The notes beneath the pieces are model-generated. The model saw only the letters and a program-made list of their open reading frames with translations, was not told the origin of the DNA and did no database searches. Below are positions 55,787-64,000 of a DNA stretch of 64,000 bases, in pieces. Origin of the DNA: Silurus meridionalis (lineage: Eukaryota; Chordata; Actinopteri; Siluriformes; Siluridae); assembly GCF_014805685.1 (NCBI RefSeq), contig NC_060906.1:22192126-22256125 (forward strand). The letters run 5' to 3'. The position numbers and the translations under genes were made by a program. Each line of letters begins with the position of its first letter. Position 1 is the stretch's first letter.

Positions 55787-57701
55787 CTATAATTTTGTCT
55801 GACTGACAATCTGTGTTTTCTCCTTGTCTTTAAGCTGCATGTCGTCCAGCACGTCCTTGTTATGTCTCACTGCAGGAGTAGGATTCTTGTACTCGTTGTA
55901 CTCCACCCACAGGTACGTCAGCATGGTCAGCAGAAGGACTGAGATGAGGATGTAGAGTTTTGTGGATAGACAGATGTAAGTGCTGTATGCGAAGGCTATG
56001 ACGAAGCCCAAAGACTCCCACATGCGATAATTAGCGAACGCTGCCTCCTTGTGTTGAGGGAACAGAATGCCGTATAGAGCTGTAGTGGAGTAAAAAACAA
56101 ACAGAACAGCTGTTAGAAGATCTTTTGTGAGGCATTATTAAGGGTGTGGACTGTACGCGTCATGACAGCTGATGTTGTTGTTATAACATTGTAGTAAATG
56201 ATATTCTGTGAGACCAGAGTAGTTAATGACTTCACAAGTGAATGTCCCAAAACTTTTGGCCATTTAGTGTACCTGTAAATTAGTTATAATATATAATATA
56301 AAGTGTTAAATAACTCTAAACTAAAACTAATGTTTTATATTTCCAATTGTCCAAAGTAGCTCCATTTAGCTTTGATAACAGCTTGGCAAACTCATGGCAT
56401 TCTCTCGTCAGATTTACAAGCGTCACCTGGAATTGTGTTCAGTTTACCAGCGTGCCTTCAGTTTATTTCTGACATTTCTTTCCTTCTTTAATCTACTTCA
56501 GAACATCAGTTGTCTTGTGCAGAGGAAAGGGTAAAGGTTAATTATTATATTGAAATTGTTGATTGTTTATTAGATTTTTTTGTATATTTCTAATTTATTA
56601 GTTTCTACCAGAGTAGCTAATGGTCATTTCTTCTTTATCTATGTTTTTATTTTATTTTAAGTTATTTTATTTTAATCCAAAAACCTTTGGTTAAGAGTCT
56701 CTCACCGTTGGTTTGCGTTTGCCACACAGCATCTGCCATACCCCAAAGAGCAGGAAACACGAAGAAGACGGCGAGCTGGTCCAGATGAGGCCTCCAGTAC
56801 AGCAGCGCTATTGCCGAGCTCAGGTTGATCACAGCGGCTGTGAGGAGACAGAGGTGAAAATAGCCAATAAGCAGTGACAGCTCATTTATTGGTACATTTT
56901 ATGGACAAATTTATTAGGACATTCAACTTCCTTAAACTGTTACTACAAATTTAAAGGCTCACATTTGTGCAGGAAGTCTCTGGATGCTGTAGCATTAAAT
57001 TTCCCCATCACTTCAACACCAAATATTTATGATATGATCTTTGGGCAACAATTTTCTATACCAAAAATTTTCCCCACCTCTGATTCTTCATTCTCTGATT
57101 AAACTGACTTACCGAAGCAAAAAAGGGCGATCCTCCCGGTGTACTGCGCAAGTTTCCCGAACGTGTACGAGGACAACGAGTTCACAGCTCCGAAGCAGAT
57201 CATCACAAAGCCGACATAATGGATTCCCAATGCACAGGTTACATAATTCTGTAAAAAAGACATAACAGCTCAGTTTCTAATGTAATGAACGCTGGACAAG
57301 AAGATCACCACTTAATATGTTCTATGAGAAACTTATATTGTAACGATGTTCTGCACATTGGAAGAACTGCATTTTTCCAGTCTAAAAATCTAAAATCTAA
57401 AAATATATATATAACAAATTCTATAATTATTCTAACATTCTACTTCATTTCTAAACTTTCTTTGCTTTATTGATTTATATCCTGAAGTTTAACTCTATAA
57501 TGGGACCCTGAATTCAGTGTGAATTCCAATTGCATTAGAAAAAAGTCAAACAAAATGTTTATTTTACAGAAGAAATGAAAAATGCCACATGCCAAACTTA
57601 AAAAAAATATAAATAGAAGATATATGGATAATAATTACACAAAATTACACAATTACTTGCTAATTTATTGATAGGAGAACCTGCATATAATTGGTATAAA
57701 A

Positions 57702-57793
<92 letters not shown>

Positions 57794-60027
57794 TTATAAT
57801 TATGCATAGTTATAGATGAGTAATAGAATGGTTATACACTCTATGGAGAAGGTTTTGTGGACACCTGACCATAAGATTGGTATGTGCTTTTTTTTGAACA
57901 TCCCATTCTACATTTAGTCCTCATTTACTGTCATAATAACCACCACTTTCCTGGGAAGATGTTCCACTAGATTTCTGTGGAGATTTGTGCTCATTCAGCT
58001 ACAAGGGTGTTAGTAAAGTCAGGTACAGCCATAGGGTGAGGTGAGGAGGCTGGGGAGGCATTCACATTCATCCCAAAGGTGGGGCTCTAAAGGGCACTCA
58101 AGATTTCCCATGCTAACCCGTGTAAACCATATCTTCATGGAGTTTTTGGGAAAGAATCATATATGGCTGGAAAAGTCAGATGTCCCAATACGTTTGTTCA
58201 TATAGTGCCCCTTAGTTTAGTATGTTGTTTTCTAATACAAGTAAAATCATACTATAATTATTATCGATTATATTCTCAAATTTGTTTTACCTTGGTGTAT
58301 TCGCCCGCGAGGAAGCTTTGTTCAAATCCGCTGTACATTGTCAAAGGTATGAGCATTATCAACCTCTTATCTCTTAGAAGCTTGAACGTGGCCAGGAAGG
58401 TACTGAAGAAGTGGTTGTCTTTGTTGTTCCGAAACTCTTTTGCTTCTTTTACATCAATGTTCTCCAGAAAAATTGCCACAAGCAACATCGCCAGAACCCC
58501 CACACCTACAGAGGAATCGCTCGGCTGAGTTATTTGCAGTACTTCAGAAAAAGTATTCAACAATGCGATGTAGAAAAGCTAATAACTAACTGTTTACCAA
58601 TATAGCAGCACATCAGTATGTTGACGAGATCCTGTTTCGGCCGTGTGAAGTTCCCTGTGGTGGTGAAGTTCTCGTTGCAAAGAGCAGCCCCACAGAATTG
58701 CATTCTCTCCTCAGGGATTTCAGCTAAAAGAACAAACACACCATCATTATATATTCATTTACAGTAAGTCTAATTATCATAATCACAGACAGAAACCAGA
58801 TGCTCTGGTGTAAATCAGTAGCCATAGGACACTGGACAAAACAAGTAATCAAAGGGTCTTAAGCAAGAGTAGGTATTAAAATTATTATTGATGGTATCTT
58901 TTAGAAACCCTGAGGATGGCCTCAAGGCTCCACCAGTTTATCTTCAACTATATAAAGACTTAAAAAAACTATATTGGATCTCTTGGTTAGACAATTAGCA
59001 CTTTTTGGCCATATAGTACTCTGAAGGACATGTCTAATGGTCATTAATGGTAATATTCTGTGTCACCAAGATGATGACAGGTTTCCTTTTAAATCTTGTT
59101 CCTTTCGAGGTTTCTTCCTTTTATCATCTCAGGGAGTTTTTCCCTCATGTTTATTACCTCTGGTTTGCTCATTGGAGATCAATTTCTACATTTTAAATGC
59201 TGCCTTGTGACAATGTCTATTGTTAAAAGCACTATACAATAAAAGGTCATGTTTCAGACATACCTATGTTAGTGTCTTGTTGAAATATAAGTGATGACAT
59301 GAGGTTTCCCCATACGGCAGATGACTGGAAGATAAGAAAGAACATGCCAAAGTATTGGTTGATGATATCCTGGCCTTTCTTGTTATCCTTCTCTGCCTGT
59401 AGATTCCCACTGATTGTAAGGTAGGTGCATTTAGCAGACCAAAGTGGAGAGCCTCCTAAACCCAGAATAGCAGATGTAGCGATCAGACTCGGCCTGTGAA
59501 TGTAAAACATTTTGGTGTTACAAATGTTTTTCTGGTGTATTAAAACACAGAGTCTAAATATCTCTTTGATATCAAGGTATACAAACAATTTACTATATGT
59601 GGCACCGATGATTGACTGAACCTAACCTTCCTGGCTTGTGCCTCCCTAATGGCTGGGTTGAACCTAACCTTCCACACCCTTCATTAATGTTTGTAGATGA
59701 ACAGGCTCACCATCCAGGGAAGAGATTTCCAAAAGAATAGCTGATATAGCAGGCCATGCAGAGAAAGATGGTCCATTTACAGCCCAGGTTTTTGATCATG
59801 ATGGGAGGCAGAAACATAGAGGACAGAATGATGGTTCCATAGATGACGCTCAGCGAGATAACGCCCATTCCTTCTTCGGCATTTAGACTGCTCTGTGATA
59901 CAGAGTGTAAACACACAGCATGCTTTTAAAAACTCTTTCAGCAGCACTTCCACTTACAAATCCAATTACATTCAATAATTCATTTGAGTGGTTTTAGGTG
60001 AAGCTTATGCTAGAATTTTGTAGTTTG

Positions 60028-60110
<83 letters not shown>

Positions 60111-62963
60111 AATAGTCATCTGGAAATTCTAGATGACAGATTCTGACAACTGGTTTAACCATTTTGCATTCAATGACTTATACAATGAACTGATGCTGAG
60201 ATGTTTTGGGGGTTAAAACTATTCAGGTTAACCAGTATAATATAGTCATTAAATGATTTGGAGGTTGAACAAGTCATTTTTTGAGAATTTTATTTCTCAT
60301 CTGAGAAACGCTCCAAAGCAACTGAGAAAAACTGTAATAGATCTAGAAATTTGTCTCTTAAAAAAAAATCAATTACACAAAGAGTGTAAAAAGTCTTAAA
60401 AGTCTTCTTTAAAGGTTAATTAGAACCTTTCAGAATATTAGTTTCCAGAGAAGTGGCTGGAATTCTCCATATCAGAAAGTGCTTTGTTGTTCTTCCTTCA
60501 AGAACCTTTCTGGATTTCTAGATTCGATTTAAAGCATGTATCTAAAATACTGTATTTTCTCATTGCGTTGTGTAAACATGGATCAATTGCTTAAGATGTT
60601 AGTCTTCCAAATATATCAGTAGAAAATACACTAACTTATATTTATGTGACTATAACTGTAAGGGCCGAGATTCAAGCCAGTGTCGATCAGAATATGCCAC
60701 AGAGACGTTTAATTCAATTTTGACTTGGTTTTATTTTTAGAGCACTTTTAACAATGAACATTGTTTCATAACAGCTTTACAGAGATAAAGAGGTTATACA
60801 ATATTAACCTAATCTTTAATAAATCAGCCAGTGCTGAGAGTCACAAGCAAAACCTGCCTGAGAAGGTTTAAGGAAGAAATCTTGAGAGGAACCAAAATTT
60901 GAAGGGGATATTACAGTGTAAATCTATCCTCCAAGTTCTTGAGTTGCTTCATGCATCTTTAGACTGGTCATGTGAAGTAAATTCAATTTTAACTTGGTTT
61001 TATTTGTTTGCACACTTTTAACAATGAACATCGTCTAAAATCAGATTTACAGAGATAAACAGATTATGTATATATTTATAAGTTTAGAAATCAGTCTGTA
61101 TAAGTTGATCCCTAATGAACAAGGTGCCAGTGGTGAGGGAAAAACTCCCTGAGATGGTCCGAGGAAGAAACCCCCTAGATAAACCAGACTCAAAAGGAAA
61201 CCCATCCTTATCTGGGTGGCACCAAATGTCCATTACATACAGTTCAATCATTGTTCAGGTTATCAACTGTTTACTGATGGACACTGTAGCAGACTGTATA
61301 TAGTAATTACAGTCCAAATCCATCTTCATGGTTTCTAAATAAAACCCTGCTCTGTAGCTTCATGGGTCTTTATCCTGTTCATGCGGAACCATTTTAAGTG
61401 CCAGTGAGTGGTCTTTGTAAATGTGTGTAATTGTTAGAAATCATTTTTTGTTTGTTTGGGTTTTTTTTGGAAAATAATCTTGAGGAGATTTATGCCCTTC
61501 GCCATTTTTGTAATTTAAAAAACAAAAGAAAAAAAAAATAAAAATGGGGAAGGGCATAAATCTCAAAAATTCTTTACCAAAAAAACCCAAACAAACAAAA
61601 AATGATTTTTTAGCAGTCGAGAGAAGGAAAATGAAAATAGTGGCAAATTTGGTAAGCAAAAATGGATAACAAGTGCAAAAACAAACAAAACAAAAAGCCA
61701 ACTTCCTGACAGGGCAACCTGTAGGGCTCTTCATAAAAGCCCATGAAAGTCCAATAACCATATCATGGCTTTTTTTATTTTCATTATATGTGAATATATA
61801 ACAACATTGAATATTTTCCCATTTACACAAGTGTTTGTTTCCTCGTATACTTCAGCAACTTGCCAACGTTTACAATGTCATTTAGTAACAAATGACACAA
61901 CATAGTTTATCAGTTTATAGCTACATTTACTGTTAAGCAACAGCCATTATACAAGTACATTCCACTTATCACTTAGGTTACAGCAGCTATAAATAAAGTT
62001 ACTATGCAAAGAAATGCAGGTGGTGCTTTAACAGCAACAGAAAATAACAAAGGTTTGTTATGAAGAGCTGACATTGTAAAAATAATAGATAAATAAATAA
62101 TAAAAAGGACAAAAGTATCAGGTAACCAGAACTTTTCCAGCTATATGTGGTTCTTCCACAAACTTGTAGGCACAACATTTGTATGGGAAGTCTTTAAACC
62201 CTGTTCCAGCATGACAATCCATCTATGGAAAGGAATCCTGAACCAACATGGTTACAAATCCATACTTCAGCACCCTGCAATTCCGTCTGGACTGTGACTC
62301 ATTGGAACCGACTTCACCAATCTACAAGACAATGAGCTGAAACGTATGTCCAAGCTCTGTAAGAGTTATTTAGAGAGCAAACAGAAATCTGGAGTGATAT
62401 CTATCCTGGAATGACCTGCCCAGTCATCACAGCTAAATCCTATTGAACTGCTCTGGGATGAACTGGATCATAAGGTCAGAAAGAAATCTCCAAATAGTAA
62501 AAAACATCTTGCAAAGTGTTTAAAATCTCCTGCTATAAAGCTATTGAATGCTATTGAACCCCTTTGGAATGAATGTGAATGCTGACTGCACCTCAGGCCT
62601 CCTCACTTTACCTACATCAGTACCTGACTTTAAGGCTGAATGAGCACAAATCTCTACAAACACACTCCAAGATCTGGTGGAACATCTTCCCAGAAGAGTG
62701 GAGGTTATTTTAAGAGCAAATGGAGACTAAATAACTAAACGTTATAACTATTTCTTAACATAAAATAACACCGTATTACCATTTTCAATGTTTTTCTTAG
62801 TTAAATAACATGTATTAATCTAATGTTTGTATTAGATTATGTGTATTTGCATTTGTAACACGGCCATGATTACCTGTAGACTCTGCAGTCCTCCGTAAGC
62901 TGTGAACAGGAACAAAAACCCAAATGACACCACGAGCACGTTCTTGGTATTCCGACTTATCAT
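55787..62963 (-). CDS. unc93a: UNC93-like protein A, 8 coding exons, 467 aa
   Basis: Multi-pass membrane protein of the UNC93/major-facilitator-like family. Its function is poorly known, unlike UNC93B1, which carries Toll-like receptors. Exons in transcript order: 62963-62874, 59892-59711, 59493-59264, 58723-58598, 58505-58291, 57248-57113, 56837-56706, 56079-55787; total 1404 bases with all phases consistent. The N-terminus NVLVVSFGFLFLFTAYGGLQ is nearly identical to human UNC93A (457 aa). Other family signatures are LGLGGSPLWSAKCTYLTISG, NQYFGMFFLIFQSS, FKLLRDKRL, and EAAFANYRMWESLGFVIAF. A luminal loop carries two glycosylation sites (NFT, NFT). The tail QIVSQTKL resembles the human tail. 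The 5' UTR is spliced two codon-lengths upstream (acceptor before 62982), so the promoter is probably beyond the window or near its end. Confidence 0.95.
56215..56480. mobile_element. Tc1-like remnant in unc93a last intron
   Basis: 'cccaaaacttttggccattt' (Tc1-type end) followed by 'agctttgataacagcttggc' and 'aaactcatggcattctctcg', degenerate relatives of the MITE at 44458. Confidence 0.5.
57705..57790. repeat. (TA)n microsatellite in an unc93a intron
   Basis: About 86 bases of TA. Confidence 0.95.
57838..58206 (+). mobile_element. Family A Tc1-type repeat in an unc93a intron
   Basis: 'gttttgtggacacctgacca', 'ttcctgggaagatgttccac' and 'cccaatacgtttgttcatat'. Some internal loss near 58095. 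Confidence 0.65.
59080..59245 (+). repeat. Dispersed repeat family B copy
   Basis: 'ctcagggagtttttccctca' and 'aaagcactatacaataaaag' in an unc93a intron. Confidence 0.55.
60029..60110. repeat. (TATC)n microsatellite
   Basis: About 82 bases of TATC in the first coding intron of unc93a. Confidence 0.95.
60715..61215 (-). repeat. Two adjacent family B copies, reverse orientation
   Basis: Copy one 60715-60915 ('agagcacttttaacaatgaa', 'ggaagaaatcttgagaggaa') and copy two 60995-61215 ('cacttttaacaatgaacatc', 'gggaaaaactccctgagatg'). Both are the inverse of the family core. Confidence 0.6.
61440..61620. repeat. Inverted repeat (hairpin-forming) in unc93a intron
   Basis: 'tcattttttgtttgtttggg' at 61441 is the reverse complement of 'cccaaacaaacaaaaaatga' ending at about 61604. 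Inside, 'gaggagatttatgcccttcg' is mirrored by 'gaagggcataaatctcaaaa'. The stem is about 70 bases with a short A/T-rich loop near 61520. Confidence 0.85.
62210..62525 (+). mobile_element. Tc1-like transposase relic
   Basis: 'ggaatcctgaaccaacatgg', 'ctggagtgatatctatcctg' and 'gaactgctctgggatgaact' match the relic at 13255-13720. No open product. Confidence 0.6.
62515..62740 (-). mobile_element. Family A Tc1-type repeat, reverse orientation
   Basis: 'cctacatcagtacctgactt', 'ggaacatcttcccagaagag' and 'gcaaatggagactaaataac'. Confidence 0.55.
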
Positions 62964-63230
62964 TGTGGCAGGTGCGAAAATCCTGTAATTAGAAAATAAA
63001 AGGGAAAAGTAGAAAAAAGGCACAAAATGGTAAAAACGGGAGCTCAGGAGAAGATCGATTCTGACTGGCGAATGTCAATTTTCTACAGACTTCATATACT
63101 CTGCAGCCCGGTGTGTTGGAGGACAAAGTTCAGCACATGGGAACCATAAAGGTGTAAGTGGAAAAGTGGGCCTTATTTGTATGGTGATAGCAGAACTTTT
63201 GAAAGCATGCTGCTAACATGACACTTGCCG

Positions 63231-63307
63231 TAATATAATATAATATAATATAATATAATATAATATAATATAATATAATATAATATAATATAATATAATA
63301 TAATATA
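63231..63307. repeat. (TAATA)n microsatellite
   Basis: About 77 bases of a pentanucleotide repeat upstream of unc93a. Confidence 0.93.
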
Positions 63308-63584
63308 ACAGAAAGTTTCTGACTTCAATTGAAAAAACAGTGAAATTACTTTTTATAGCATCTGTTTATAGCATTTCTGTGTTCAATCATGTGTAACAGG
63401 TTATTCCAAGTTATAGCTCTAATCAATTCATTACCTTTTTCATCACCACAATAAAATCTCACAAGAATGCATGCTTATGTCAAGATATAAATATTGGTTG
63501 TGTCAAAATTGATACAGATTCGGATCATTTTAATATAATGAATTCATCTGTAAATGTATAAATGTATTCATAGGTCATTATATA

Positions 63585-63805
63585 CGCTATATGGCCAAAA
63601 GTTTGTGGACACCCGGCAATAGGATCGGTATGCAAACCATATGTTTATGAAGCTGCACAGAAGGAAAATACATCACTAGCACATTCAAAGACATCCTTTA
63701 TAATTGTGTGCCTCCAAGTTTGTGCTTAGAGTTTAAGAATTAAAGAAAGAACCACATATAGCTGAAGAAATCCTGCGTCCAATACTTTAGGCCATGTAGT
63801 GTACA
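63585..63805 (+). mobile_element. Family A Tc1-type repeat with both ends, internally deleted
   Basis: Left end 'gctatatggccaaaagtttg' and right end 'ccaatactttaggccatgta' are inverted relatives about 215 bases apart. This copy shows the family is bounded by Tc1-type inverted repeats. Positions 63806-64000 hold nothing that I recognise. Confidence 0.7.
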
Positions 63806-64000
63806 TGTGGTCTTACTGATCATAAGTATAATATGTGTCGGAACTCAGACCCCATGTCCGAGTAGACGTATCAGTTAAGTGGCTCAATATTGAAATCAGT
63901 TATTCATTAATCAATTAACACTAAGTTTCAAAAAATACATATACAAACCAAATGAAGACATCATCCAATCAGCTTTATTGCACTCAATTCAGCCCTGTCC

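Overview
This is vertebrate nuclear DNA, almost certainly from a teleost fish. It has split genes with GT-AG introns, dense Tc1/mariner and hAT transposons, tRNA-derived SINEs, non-LTR reverse transcriptase fragments and long (TG)n, (TA)n and (TATC)n tracts. I assign it to the ostariophysan (catfish-like) group only on repeat flavour, which is weak evidence.

Four protein genes can be reconstructed, and every exon junction stays in frame. (1) Plasminogen (plg), minus strand, 17126 to 1761: 20 coding exons, 804 codons, with signal peptide, PAN/apple domain, five kringles and a trypsin-like protease with all catalytic residues. (2) A TCP10/CENPJ (CPAP) family gene, plus strand, 20418 to 49508: 17 coding exons, 995 codons, with coiled coil and C-terminal Tcp10/G-box. 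(3) A single-exon class A GPCR of the GPR31/OXER1/HCAR group, minus strand, 32723 to 31797, nested in the third coding intron of gene 2. (4) unc93a, minus strand, 62963 to 55787: 8 coding exons, 467 codons. Human PLG, TCP10, GPR31 and UNC93A all lie in 6q26-q27, so the order looks like an ancient syntenic block and supports the orthology calls.

Layout: 1-1760 repeats and the plg 3' end; 1761-17126 plg, with introns full of GACA, 74-bp and other tandem arrays; 17127-20400 intergenic repeats and a likely divergent promoter area for the TCP10-like gene; 20414-49984 the TCP10-like gene with nested gpr31 and many transposons; 49985-55786 repeat-rich intergenic DNA; 55787-62982 unc93a; 62983-64000 upstream DNA with repeats. 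Plasminogen is a secreted protease zymogen, the TCP10/CPAP family is centriolar, GPR31-type receptors sense eicosanoid-like acids and UNC93A is a membrane protein. The block is conserved neighbourhood, not a shared pathway.

The oddest features are two tandem duplications of about 1.35 kb. One copies two plg protease exons, and the spare copy carries a one-base deletion in each exon. The other lies just 3' of gpr31. Either may be real or an assembly artefact. I found no convincing new biological system.
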